Source of the DNA: JANRKT01 sp033763355
Lineage (GTDB): Bacteria; Bacteroidota; Bacteroidia; Chitinophagales; Chitinophagaceae
Reading direction: 5' to 3'
Assembly (NCBI GenBank): GCA_033763355.1
Contig: JANRKT010000194.1
Coordinates: 1 to 19,147 of the forward strand
Length of the DNA stretch: 19,147 nucleotides
The notes beneath the pieces were generated by a model. It worked only from the letters and a program-made list of their open reading frames with translations. It was not told the DNA's origin and did not search any database. The position numbers and the translations under genes are program-made. Below, in pieces: positions 6,695-13,457 of this stretch (position 1 is the stretch's first letter; each line of letters opens with the position of its first letter).

Positions 6695-7474
6695 ATGGAA
6701 TACGAGATTAAACAAGACGGGAAGTTTAAATACATTGAAGAAGGCAACGGCGAGCCTTTGATGTTGCTTCATGGCCTTTTTGGCGCACTGAGTAACTTCA
6801 TGGGACTCATTGAATATTTTCGCAAGCACAACAGGGTAATTGTGCCGATGCTGCCGTTGTTTGACCTTGACCTGCTCCATACAACTGTTGGCGGCCTGCA
6901 GAAATTTGTACACAAATTCATTGAGCACAGGGGTTACCGTAATATTAATTTGCTTGGTAATTCATTAGGCGGGCATGTGGCCCTGGTATATACGTTAAAA
7001 CATCCTGAGCATATTAAATCACTTATACTTACAGGCAGTTCGGGTTTGTTTGAAAATGGTATGGGCGATACTTATCCCAAACGCGGCGATTACGAGTACA
7101 TCAAAAAGAAAACACAGGTTACTTTTTACGACCCTCAGATTGCCACCAAAGAACTGGTGGACGAGGTGTATGAAATTGTAAACACCCGTTTAAAGGCCAT
7201 TAAAATCATTTCTCTTGCCAAAAGTGCCATAAGAAATAATCTGGGCGAAGAACTCAATCAAATCAGGCAACCGGCGTTATTAATATGGGGTAATAATGAT
7301 ATTATCACCCCGCCTTTTGTAGGCAGGGAGTTCAACCGGCTCATTCCTAACAGCGAACTTTATTTTATTGACAAATGCGGCCATGCGCCCATGATGGAAG
7401 TGCCGGATGAATTTAACAGGATTTTGCACCAGTTTCTGCAAAAACTTAACGAACCTGCAGCGGTAGCGAAGTAA
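6695..7474 (+). CDS. Alpha/beta-fold hydrolase
   Basis: The 259-aa cytoplasmic protein has a complete alpha/beta hydrolase outline. An oxyanion-hole HG motif in LMLLHGLFG is at about residues 22-30. The nucleophile elbow GNSLGG has Ser90. Asp202 lies in LLIWGNNDIITPP and His230 in DKCGHAPMMEVP, giving a full Ser-Asp-His triad. A lid region lies around residues 118-180. Substrate cannot be inferred; relatives include esterases, C-C bond hydrolases and haloperoxidase-like enzymes, but the Ser nucleophile argues against a dehalogenase. The ATG at 6695 is preferred over TTG 6689. A weak -7-like box TACTTTAG lies at 6656-6663. The next gene starts 36 bp downstream, so cotranscription with the CBS protein is likely. 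Confidence 0.85.
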   Translation: MEYEIKQDGKFKYIEEGNGEPLMLLHGLFGALSNFMGLIEYFRKHNRVIVPMLPLFDLDLLHTTVGGLQKFVHKFIEHRGYRNINLLGNSLGGHVALVYTLKHPEHIKSLILTGSSGLFENGMGDTYPKRGDYEYIKKKTQVTFYDPQIATKELVDEVYEIVNTRLKAIKIISLAKSAIRNNLGEELNQIRQPALLIWGNNDIITPPFVGREFNRLIPNSELYFIDKCGHAPMMEVPDEFNRILHQFLQKLNEPAAVAK

Positions 7475-7510
7475 TGTGCGTCTTATTTTAATTGTAAGCC
7501 TTTCAGCAAA

Positions 7511-8170
7511 ATGTATTGCAGTCAGTTAATATCATCCGAAATCACCCCCCTCGGTATTTATGATACTGCCGGCGCAGCGCTCCGGCAAATGGAAGAGTTT
7601 ATGGTTGAGTTCCTCCCTGTAACTGCGGAAGAAAAATACCTTGGCTTAATTGATAAAGAAGCGCTGCTGGAACAGCCCGGAGAGAACAGCATCCTTACCT
7701 TACATGATTCATTTGTAAAACCTTTTGTAAAAGGGAACGATTATTTTCTGCTGGCCGTTAAACAATGCCATACTTTTTATGTGGATATAATGCCTGTGGT
7801 TAATGACAAAAATGAATTGGAGGGAGTGGTTACCAGGGACACTTTGTTTCACCAGCTTTCGCATCTGATAGGGGTGGGGCAGCACGGCAGCCTTATTGTG
7901 CTTGAAATTGAAAACAAGGATTATTCACTGGGTGAGATCAACCGCCTGGTAGAATCAAATGACGCCATGATAACACAGCTGAATACCTGGTTTGATCCCA
8001 CATCGCCTTATCATAGCGTAGTATTAAGAATTAATAAAGAAGAAGTTTCAGATACAGTCACCACATTTCAGCGGCATGGCTTTACGGTAAAATATTTCCT
8101 GGGCGAAGAATTGTACAGGAACGAATTGCAGAATAACCTTGAACACCTGATGAACTACCTCAATATCTGA
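7511..8170 (+). CDS. CBS-domain protein with a C-terminal ACT-like region
   Basis: The 219-aa soluble protein carries two CBS repeats. The first is at about residues 8-56 (ISSEITPLGIYDTAGAALRQ, then YLGLIDKEALL). The second is at about 62-117 (LHDSFVKPFVKGNDYFLLAV, then DIMPVVNDKNELEGVVTRD). The remaining part (about residues 125-200, beginning GSLIVLEIENKDYSLGEINR) has an ACT-like beta-alpha-beta pattern. CBS pairs bind adenine nucleotides and ACT domains bind small ligands, so a ligand-sensing regulatory role is likely; the partner is unknown. It stands two genes upstream of NAD kinase, but no direct link is shown by the sequence. Start is the first ATG of the frame, 36 bp after the hydrolase stop. 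Confidence 0.82.
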   Translation: MYCSQLISSEITPLGIYDTAGAALRQMEEFMVEFLPVTAEEKYLGLIDKEALLEQPGENSILTLHDSFVKPFVKGNDYFLLAVKQCHTFYVDIMPVVNDKNELEGVVTRDTLFHQLSHLIGVGQHGSLIVLEIENKDYSLGEINRLVESNDAMITQLNTWFDPTSPYHSVVLRINKEEVSDTVTTFQRHGFTVKYFLGEELYRNELQNNLEHLMNYLNI

Positions 8171-8240
8171 CACACGACTTTACCTCTTTCAGTTACGCAT
8201 AAATATTTACTTAGAATAATTTCAGTACTTTAACGCCCTG

Positions 8241-9674
8241 ATGAAATGGCTCTGGAAATACGGTTTGCCTGCTGTGATGCTCCTGTTCATCATCCCTGCT
8301 GCATTTAGCCAGGATAAAGAAGCGGAAGAAAAACAATTTGAAGACGGGGCCATATTAAAATCTTCTTTTGTTACCATACGTGAAATAAGACTCAGCGGAA
8401 ACAGGATTACCAGGAAATACATTGTACTCAGGGAAGTACCTTTAAAACAGGGGGAAAAATATGCTTTGGCAGATATACAGGGCAACCTGCAACTGGCCCG
8501 GCAGAACCTGATGAACACTACGCTTTTTGTAGATGTATCTGTTGATTTTACCAACTGGTTCAATGATTCAATTGACCTTGTAATTGATGTAAAAGAACGC
8601 TGGTATTATTTCCCTGTTCCCTATTTTAAACCTGTTGACAGGAACTGGAATGTTTGGATCAACCAGTATAATGTAAGTTTAGACAGGGTGAATTATGGCC
8701 TTAAATTCATTGGCAACAATGTTACCGGCCGGAACGACAAAATGAACCTCTACCTTATTAACGGATATACCCGCCAGCTCTCCCTGAACTATACAAGGCC
8801 TTATGTGGACATGGAACTGAAACACGGGTATATTGTTGATGTATCATACAGCAGCAACAGGGAGGTAAATTACAATACCATACAAAACCAGCAGGCTTTT
8901 TTTAAAAACGAAAAATCTTTTGTAAGAGAAAGACTTGCCATTGGCGGCGGATATACTTACCGTGTGGGTTCAATAGCCAGGCATACATTAAGATTGGGTT
9001 ATGTTTCAGAAAGTGTGGCAGATACTGTAGCGCTTATTAACCCGAAATATTTCGGGGATGGAAAGAGAAAACAGAAATTTCCTGAGTTTAAATATACTTA
9101 TGAGTATTTTAAAGTTGATTACATTCCTTACCCGCTGAAAGGCCTGAAATGGGACTTTAGCTTTTTCAAACGGGGGTTTTCAGGAAACATTGATCTCTGG
9201 CAATTGAGCGGCAGCATTTCAAAATACTGGGATGTAACGCCAAAGATGTTTTTGACTTTGAGTGGCGAAGCCAGTATCAAGTTCCCGTTTGACCAGCCAT
9301 TTTACAACCAGAGTTATCTTGGTTACGGCGATTCTTACCTCAGGGGACTTGAATATTATGTAATTGACGGTGTGGCCGGGGCTACAGTAAAAGGCACTTT
9401 CAGGAGGGAGCTGGCATCATTTAAATGGAAGACGGGTTTAAAATCACGTACATATGGCCGCATCCCCTTCCGCATATATGCAAAAGCATATGCTGATGCG
9501 GGGTATGTGTATAATAAAAACAACCGGCCGAACAATTCCCTCACCAATAAATTTCTTTATACAGGGGGGGTGGGATTGGATATTATAACCATTTACGATT
9601 TTGTACTTCGCCTTGAATACAGTTTCAACCAGTTGGGCGAAAGGGCCCTTTATTACCACAGTAAAGACAAGTAA
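8241..9674 (+). CDS. Small Omp85/BamA-TamA-like outer membrane protein with a single POTRA domain
   Basis: The 477-aa protein begins with a signal peptide (residues 1-23, LPAVMLLFIIPAAFS then Q). A single POTRA-type domain occupies about 38-118 (VTIREIRLSGNRITRKYIVLRE, then LARQNLMNTTLFVDVSVDF and IDLVIDVKERW). The remaining 350 residues are alternating amphipathic strands typical of a 16-strand Omp85 barrel. The loop-6 motif appears as YLRGLEYY with Arg368-Gly369. Omp85 proteins insert or move proteins or lipids in the outer membrane. With one POTRA instead of five, this is not the housekeeping BamA, which is encoded at 14431. Its client is unknown. Promoter signals are weak (TACTTTAA, 15 bp before the ATG). 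Confidence 0.82.
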   Translation: MKWLWKYGLPAVMLLFIIPAAFSQDKEAEEKQFEDGAILKSSFVTIREIRLSGNRITRKYIVLREVPLKQGEKYALADIQGNLQLARQNLMNTTLFVDVSVDFTNWFNDSIDLVIDVKERWYYFPVPYFKPVDRNWNVWINQYNVSLDRVNYGLKFIGNNVTGRNDKMNLYLINGYTRQLSLNYTRPYVDMELKHGYIVDVSYSSNREVNYNTIQNQQAFFKNEKSFVRERLAIGGGYTYRVGSIARHTLRLGYVSESVADTVALINPKYFGDGKRKQKFPEFKYTYEYFKVDYIPYPLKGLKWDFSFFKRGFSGNIDLWQLSGSISKYWDVTPKMFLTLSGEASIKFPFDQPFYNQSYLGYGDSYLRGLEYYVIDGVAGATVKGTFRRELASFKWKTGLKSRTYGRIPFRIYAKAYADAGYVYNKNNRPNNSLTNKFLYTGGVGLDIITIYDFVLRLEYSFNQLGERALYYHSKDK

Positions 9675-9764
9675 GATAACATTAAGAAGCTTTATCAAAT
9701 CTCTGTTACACATTTTGCTGATAAGCCGTTAGCTTTGTCCGGCGGGTATTGGGGTTCCGGAGGT

Positions 9765-9776
9765 GTTGGCGCCAAC
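9765..9776. other. 12-bp perfect palindrome upstream of nadK
   Basis: GTTGGCGCCAAC is a perfect palindrome inside the 185-bp gap between the mini-Omp85 gene and nadK, with CCGG tetramers on both sides. It could be a regulator site or part of a weak hairpin. No T-tract follows, so it is not a classical terminator. Nothing else recognisable lies in this gap. Confidence 0.25.
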
Positions 9777-9859
9777 CGGCACAATTTATTATGTTTTGAA
9801 AGTAAAATGGCATCAGCCCTGCAAAGGCCGCTGCACTGAAGCATATAACTTTTTTAAAA

Positions 9860-10738
9860 ATGAAAATTGCTATTTACAGCCGGGGAGGGGAAACGCTGCA
9901 CAATGAAGACCTCCTTGCGCTGTTAACCGAACTGGAAAAAGAAAAGATAAGCGTGGTTATTTCAAAGGATTTTTTTGAGCAGGTAAGAAATGCGCTTACG
10001 GGAGCAGACAGGTATAAAACATTTTATTCTTCTGATGACCTGGATGAAAGTTTTGACAGCATCATCAGCCTGGGCGGAGATGGTACTTTGCTGGATACTG
10101 TTACCCTTGTAAGGGATAAAAACATCCCCGTGCTCGGTATTAATTTCGGGCGCCTTGGTTTTTTGGCAAGCATCGGTAAAGAGCATTTGCAAACGGCCGT
10201 AAAAGCGCTGGTTAACCGCACTTATGTTATTGATAAAAGAACGCTCATTCATGTTGACGCCAACATACCGCTTTTTGGAGAGACGCCTTATGGATTAAAT
10301 GAATTTGCCATTCATAAACGGGATAACTCACCCATGATAAAAATCCATACCTACCTTAATGGCGAGTTTTTAAATACCTATTGGGCCGATGGCCTGATTG
10401 TGGCGACGCCAACCGGATCAACGGGTTATTCATTAAGCTGCAGCGGGCCGGTGGTTTTTCCTGAATCGGGAAGTTTTGTAATAACCCCCGTTGCCCAGCA
10501 CAATTTAAATGTGCGGCCCATTGTGGTACCAGATGATAACATTATTTCATTTGAAGTAGAAGGCAGGGCCGACCAGTTTATCTGTGCGCTGGATTCACGA
10601 AGGGAAATTGTTGACAAAACAGTGCAGCTGGCTGTTAAAAAAGAATCTTTTACCATCAGTCTTATACGGCTCAACGAAAGGAGTTTTCTGCAAACCCTGC
10701 GTGAAAAACTTGCATGGGGTTTTGATACGAGGAATTGA
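9860..10738 (+). CDS. nadK: NAD kinase
   Basis: The 292-aa cytoplasmic enzyme phosphorylates NAD to NADP with ATP. Family motifs are all present: SLGGDGTLL with GGDGT at 72-76 (catalytic Asp and ATP site), GINFGRLGFL at 93-102, GLNEFAIHK with Asn-Glu at 147-148 (NAD binding), and the glycine-rich TPTGSTGYS at 183-191. A later VVPDDNIISFEV segment is also typical. Length is normal for the family. The ATG follows an A/T-rich stretch without a Shine-Dalgarno sequence. A hairpin-bearing repeat lies 8 bp after the stop and could close the transcript. Neighbours are an Omp85-type gene upstream and a DUF6089 gene downstream. Confidence 0.95.
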   Translation: MKIAIYSRGGETLHNEDLLALLTELEKEKISVVISKDFFEQVRNALTGADRYKTFYSSDDLDESFDSIISLGGDGTLLDTVTLVRDKNIPVLGINFGRLGFLASIGKEHLQTAVKALVNRTYVIDKRTLIHVDANIPLFGETPYGLNEFAIHKRDNSPMIKIHTYLNGEFLNTYWADGLIVATPTGSTGYSLSCSGPVVFPESGSFVITPVAQHNLNVRPIVVPDDNIISFEVEGRADQFICALDSRREIVDKTVQLAVKKESFTISLIRLNERSFLQTLREKLAWGFDTRN

Positions 10739-10746
10739 CACCTCAC

Positions 10747-10791
10747 TCCCGCCTGGGGCGGGACAGGCCCAACCCTCTCAAGGGGAGAGGG
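10747..10791. repeat. Two-hairpin intergenic palindromic element (REP-like)
   Basis: Two perfect hairpins stand side by side just after nadK. TCCCGCC-TGG-GGCGGGA is at 10747-10763 (7-bp arms, 3-nt loop). CCCTCTC-AAGGG-GAGAGGG is at 10773-10791 (7-bp arms, 5-nt loop). The GC-rich, pyrimidine/purine-skewed make-up differs from its surroundings and resembles dispersed intergenic palindromes often seen in Bacteroidota genomes; that resemblance is from memory. It may end the nadK transcript or shield it from exonucleases. Confidence 0.55.
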
Positions 10792-10880
10792 GGAGATGTA
10801 ACTTATCACCTTTTGTCCTGTATCAATAGTAAAACCGGCAAAAAGCCAGAATTAAGAGTTTCCTTAACAGAAACAAGTTT

Positions 10881-10888
10881 TATTTTCG
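10881..10888 (+). promoter_or_regulatory. Near-match -7 box of the DUF6089 gene
   Basis: TATTTTCG differs from TAnnTTTG at one of the fixed positions and lies 25 bp before the ATG. The first ompH gene has a similar TAgtTTcG box. No -33 element is clear. Confidence 0.3.
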
Positions 10889-10913
10889 TTAACACAAAAC
10901 AGCTATACCCCGT

Positions 10914-11750
10914 ATGAGATTTTTATTTTCTGCAGTATTGTTTCTTTTTTTACTTACAGGCCCGGCATATGCCCAGCCCCAGGCTACTGTTTATGAAGGT
11001 GAGATTGGCGTTTCCCTGGGCGCAGCACATTATTTTGGCGACCTGAACACCCGTGCAGGCATCAACCGGCCCAAACCGGCGATAGGTTTATTCTTCCGCA
11101 AGCAGATAGGCCCTTATATCGGGGTACGTGTGGGTGGGCATTATGCACAGGTGGGATATTCGGATGTATATAGCAAAAACGAATTCCAGCAGCGCAGGAA
11201 CCTGAGTTTTAATTCAAACTTATGGGAACTTGCCCTGCAGGGAGATTTTAATTTCTTTCGTTTTGAACCCGGAAACCCCGGGTATCAGTTTACGCCTTAT
11301 GTAACCATTGGCGCAGGCATTTTTAATTTTGATCCTTACGCATATCTTGACGACCAGAAATATTTTTTGCGCAACCTCGGTACAGAAGGCCAGGGATCAT
11401 CTTTATACCCGGAACGCCAGCCATACGCTACGATGGGTTTTTGTTTTCCGATAGGCATGGGCATAAAATACAATGTCAATTCAAGGCTCAATGTATCTTT
11501 TGAAATAAGCCACCGCTTTACCAATACCGATTACCTCGATGACGTGAGCACCACATATGCAGGCCCCGCAGCATTTCAGTCCGGTACACCAGCCTTTTTT
11601 TTACAGGACCGCTCTTATGAAACCGGGCCATTGATTGGCGAAGCAGGAAGGCAAAGAGGTTTCAGCGGGCAAAAAGACCAGTACATTTTTGCAGAAGTAA
11701 GTTTATCATTTGCGCTGAGCTCCTATCGCTGCCCGCAGGCGAAGTATTGA
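10914..11750 (+). CDS. DUF6089 family protein, probable outer membrane beta-barrel
   Basis: The 278-aa protein has a signal peptide (residues 1-20, LFSAVLFLFLLTGPAYA then QPQ). After cleavage it shows a run of amphipathic strands: EGEIGVSLGAAHYFGDLN, IGLFFRKQIGPYIGVRVGG, YQFTPYVTIGAGIFNFDPYA, and FCFPIGMGIKYNV. It ends with YIFAEVSLSFAL, a last strand closing on an aromatic pattern before a short tail. The GAAHYFGDLN opening and the NFDPYA region identify the DUF6089 group of Bacteroidota, small OmpW/PorG-like barrels. Function is unknown. This gene commonly sits next to uppS and bamA in related genomes, from memory; here about 1.7 kb of other material intervenes. Confidence 0.8.
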   Translation: MRFLFSAVLFLFLLTGPAYAQPQATVYEGEIGVSLGAAHYFGDLNTRAGINRPKPAIGLFFRKQIGPYIGVRVGGHYAQVGYSDVYSKNEFQQRRNLSFNSNLWELALQGDFNFFRFEPGNPGYQFTPYVTIGAGIFNFDPYAYLDDQKYFLRNLGTEGQGSSLYPERQPYATMGFCFPIGMGIKYNVNSRLNVSFEISHRFTNTDYLDDVSTTYAGPAAFQSGTPAFFLQDRSYETGPLIGEAGRQRGFSGQKDQYIFAEVSLSFALSSYRCPQAKY

Positions 11751-11755
11751 ATACC

Positions 11756-11781
11756 CTGACGGCGGCTCAATGCCCCGTCAG
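11756..11781 (+). terminator. Hairpin after the DUF6089 gene
   Basis: CTGACGG (11756-11762) and CCGTCAG (11775-11781) form a 7-bp perfect stem with a 12-nt loop, 6 bp after the stop codon. Only a short TTT follows, so termination strength is doubtful. Confidence 0.35.
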
Positions 11782-11784
11782 CGG

Positions 11785-11816
11785 TTTGAAAAGTTAAGCA
11801 AACAATATTAATTTCA
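11785..11816 (+). promoter_or_regulatory. Promoter of the second toxin-antitoxin pair
   Basis: TTTG at 11785-11788 and TAATTTCA at 11809-11816 are separated by 20 bp. This resembles the Bacteroidota -33 TTTG / -7 TAnnTTTG pair, with one mismatch in the -7 box. The antitoxin ATG is 7 bp further on, so the leader would be almost absent. Confidence 0.4.
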
Positions 11817-11822
11817 CTTTTT

Positions 11823-12059
11823 ATGAAAACTTCTTCTGACCTGCGTAAACAGGTTAAAAAATACATTGATACAGCCGACGACAAAACGGTGAAAATGATA
11901 CACGCCATGCTTGAAGCGGAGAAGGAAGATGACTGGTGGGATGACCTGCCTGCAGAAATAAAGGCGGAAATAGACAAAGCCCTTGAAGAGCTGGATAAGG
12001 GAAAGGGCATCCCGCATGAACAGGTTGTGAAAAGATACAGGAAATGGTTTACAAGGTAA
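11823..12059 (+). CDS. Putative antitoxin of a RelE/ParE-type module
   Basis: The 78-aa, highly charged, mostly helical protein begins MKTSSDLRKQVKKYIDTADD. Its second half, WWDDLPAEIKAEIDKALEEL then DKGKGIPHEQVV and YRKW, follows the pattern of addiction-module antitoxin components: an Ile/Ala helix, a Gly-Lys-Gly turn, a His-Glu-x-Val-Val helix and a C-terminal Trp. The charged helical tail would wrap the toxin and block it. It overlaps the toxin gene by 16 nt, the usual sign of coupled translation in such pairs. No DNA-binding motif is obvious. Identity rests on the pattern and the partner. Confidence 0.7.
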   Translation: MKTSSDLRKQVKKYIDTADDKTVKMIHAMLEAEKEDDWWDDLPAEIKAEIDKALEELDKGKGIPHEQVVKRYRKWFTR

Positions 12060-12352
12060 TATGGTCTCCGCTTGCATTGCACACTTACATCAGCAATATT
12101 GAATACCTTGAAACAGCATGGACAGAGAGGGAAGTAAGAAATTTTATTGCCTCTGTTAAACGGAGGCTGCTGATTTTATCATCTCAGCCGCAAACGCGAA
12201 GAATAACCAACCTGCGCAAAAATATAAGGAAGACGGTTATACACAAACGGGTTATTTTGATTTACAGGGTTAAGCCAATGAAGCATGAAATTGAGTTGCT
12301 GTATTTTTTCAATACCCGCCGCCGCCCGGGCAGGCCGCCAGGTTTAAAATAA
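12044..12352 (+). CDS. RelE/ParE-family toxin
   Basis: The 102-aa basic protein starts within the end of the antitoxin gene. It follows the RelE/ParE outline: VIWSPLALHTYISNIEYLE (first strand and helix), WTEREVRNFIASVKRRLLIL (second helix), RKNIRKTVIHKRVILIYRVK (central strands with basic residues), and IELLYFFNTRRRP (last strand, with the Phe-Phe-x-x-Arg ending common to this family). ParE members poison gyrase and RelE members cut mRNA on the ribosome; which applies here cannot be told. A Gly-Arg-Pro-Pro-Gly tail is slightly longer than typical. No other gene is attached downstream. Confidence 0.85.
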   Translation: MVYKVIWSPLALHTYISNIEYLETAWTEREVRNFIASVKRRLLILSSQPQTRRITNLRKNIRKTVIHKRVILIYRVKPMKHEIELLYFFNTRRRPGRPPGLK

Positions 12353-12453
12353 GCCGCTTGTTGATTGTGAGGGATTATTCATTTTTCCGCCTTCGTCTGC
12401 ACGGGGGTCATAGAGCTTAGGGCTGGTTTTGCGCATTGGCATAAGACCCTGTG

Positions 12454-12525
12454 TTTTTTATCCGTCAATTTAAACCCGGGGTTTGATCCTGAGCCGCATA
12501 TCCATCGCAATGAGACCCCGGGCTG
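12454..12525. repeat. Copy 1 of a ~72-bp direct repeat with palindromic core
   Basis: This copy matches 13202-13274 (offset 748) from TTTTTTATCC through the segment GCCGCATATCCATCGCAAT, with few substitutions and one indel near the end. Inside, CCCGGGGT (left) pairs with ACCCCGGG (right). The right arm ATGAGACCCC is the exact reverse complement of the left arm of copy 2 (GGGGTCTCAT), showing that the ancestor was a longer palindrome. It ends 16 bp before the lipoprotein gene. The other 101 bp of this gap (12353-12453) hold nothing I can identify. Confidence 0.8.
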
Positions 12526-12541
12526 ACAGAAAAATCCTTAA

Positions 12542-13126
12542 ATGAAAGTTTTATTCATACTTACGACAATAGTTTTATTTTCTTGTCAATTACAACAGGA
12601 AACCAAAACAAAAAATGAGCAAAAACAATTAAAAGCTGATGACCCTTTATCGGTTCAGCAGAAACCAGATTCTGTAAAAATTATTCACACTGCTCCACCT
12701 TCATTCCTTGACAGCATTAATGGGAAATATAAGTTATCTATCGCACAGATAAAAAATCATACTTCGGTTGATAGTGTTTATTACACGGGAATGTTTGCAG
12801 ATGTTGGGTTTACTGGCGATACAGTTTTTAATTTTTATAGAGGGTTTAGCGGAGCTGTAATTGACTATGATGATAGACGATCTTGCGTTTATAAATTCCT
12901 ATTGGTATTTAATCCTGTGAGTAATCAAAATATTGCTAACAAAATAATTTATACGGATTGTGATCACGATGAGAGCGCAGATTATATAACTCTGCGTTAT
13001 AGGTTGTTAAATGATTCAACCTTTGAAACGACTGAAACCCAGTTTCCAGCAAAGAGCAAAGCCCCCAAAATAGAAAAACTTAAATGGAAAATTAGTAATA
13101 ACGGGATAATACAGTTACCTCGGTAA
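12542..13126 (+). CDS. Putative lipoprotein of unknown function
   Basis: The 194-aa protein has a short signal sequence ending in the lipobox LFSC with Cys15 (KVLFILTTIVLFSCQ). A low-complexity, Gln/Lys-rich linker follows (residues 16-50). The rest (about 55-194) is a beta-rich domain with GKYKLSIAQIKNH, YYTGMFADVGFTGDTVFNFY, then VYKFLLVFNPV and SADYITLRYRLLN. I do not recognise the domain. It should be anchored in a membrane by Cys15, probably facing the periplasm or outside. The DNA is visibly AT-richer than the flanking core genes, and it is bracketed by two copies of a 72-bp repeat and closed by a good terminator, which suggests a transferred cassette. Confidence 0.65.
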   Translation: MKVLFILTTIVLFSCQLQQETKTKNEQKQLKADDPLSVQQKPDSVKIIHTAPPSFLDSINGKYKLSIAQIKNHTSVDSVYYTGMFADVGFTGDTVFNFYRGFSGAVIDYDDRRSCVYKFLLVFNPVSNQNIANKIIYTDCDHDESADYITLRYRLLNDSTFETTETQFPAKSKAPKIEKLKWKISNNGIIQLPR

Positions 13127-13174
13127 TGTTTCAAATTAGTTGGTGACAAACTAGAACAAAAAAGTAAATCGTTT

Positions 13175-13207
13175 ACAAGGGCTTATTTCGTGCCCTTGTT
13201 CTTTTTT
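13175..13207 (+). terminator. Rho-independent-type terminator after the lipoprotein gene
   Basis: ACAAGGGC (13175-13182) and GCCCTTGT (13192-13199) make an 8-bp perfect stem with a 9-nt loop, followed by TCTTTTTT. The T-run is the start of repeat copy 2, so terminator and repeat are fused. Confidence 0.75.
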
Positions 13208-13274
13208 ATCCGTCAATTTAAACCCGGGGTCTCATCCTGCGCCGCATATCCATCGCAATAAAGACACCGGACTG
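13202..13274. repeat. Copy 2 of the ~72-bp direct repeat
   Basis: Same element and orientation as 12454-12525. The left arm GGGGTCTCAT is intact here, while the right arm has decayed to AAAGACACCGG. The central GCCGCATATCCATCGCAAT is identical to copy 1. A further similar stretch, GAGCCACCGGATTGC, follows at about 13292-13306. The 331-bp gap 13127-13457 otherwise contains the terminator, the uppS promoter and the leader hairpin listed separately. Confidence 0.8.
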
Positions 13275-13398
13275 CCACAACTCCGAAATAGAGCCACCGG
13301 ATTGCTATTTCCATTTCATTTAGCAGTGCAGGCACAACAAGCGCTGATCGGCGGCAATAACCCGGTTACATAATCTTCCCCATACATATTAAAACATT

Positions 13399-13406
13399 TA
13401 TCTTTG
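13399..13406 (+). promoter_or_regulatory. TAnnTTTG -7 box of uppS
   Basis: TATCTTTG is an exact consensus match. Transcription would start near 13412, at the very foot of the leader hairpin, about 45 nt before the uppS ATG. Confidence 0.5.
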
Positions 13407-13409
13407 CCG

Positions 13410-13442
13410 AAAGTCAGTTCCGTATAATGCGTAACTGACTTT
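13410..13442 (+). other. Strong hairpin in the uppS leader
   Basis: AAAGTCAGTT (13410-13419) pairs perfectly with AACTGACTTT (13433-13442). After one C/T mismatch, four more pairs (CGTA with TGCG, one of them T-G) close a 3-nt loop. The hairpin would fill the 5' end of the uppS mRNA and ends 15 nt before the ATG. As DNA it could equally be a regulator site. Confidence 0.5.
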
Positions 13443-13457
13443 TACCGTTACAGGAGT

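Noticed and set aside
10735..10917. Short plus-strand frame across the hairpin repeat
   Set aside because: It reads through a palindromic repeat and overlaps the end of nadK and the start of the DUF6089 gene; no recognisable protein.
11723..12082. Minus-strand frame over the antitoxin gene and the end of the DUF6089 gene
   Set aside because: It overlaps two supported plus-strand genes and has a low-complexity Ser-rich translation.
11785..12352. The second toxin-antitoxin pair as another TAC module
   Set aside because: No SecB-like gene is near it; order is antitoxin first, and the antitoxin has no long extension. It is an ordinary type II pair.
12353..12453. Possible tRNA or other structured RNA downstream of the toxin
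   Set aside because: I could not fit a cloverleaf, a T-loop motif or another known RNA fold to this stretch.
12454..13274. Integron cassette with attC sites around the lipoprotein gene
   Set aside because: The repeats are palindromic but show no GTTRRRY/RYYYAAC core sites, and no integrase gene is in the window.
13452..13456. AGGAG as the Shine-Dalgarno of uppS
   Set aside because: Only 1 nt separates it from the ATG, too short for normal pairing, and other genes in the window lack such motifs.
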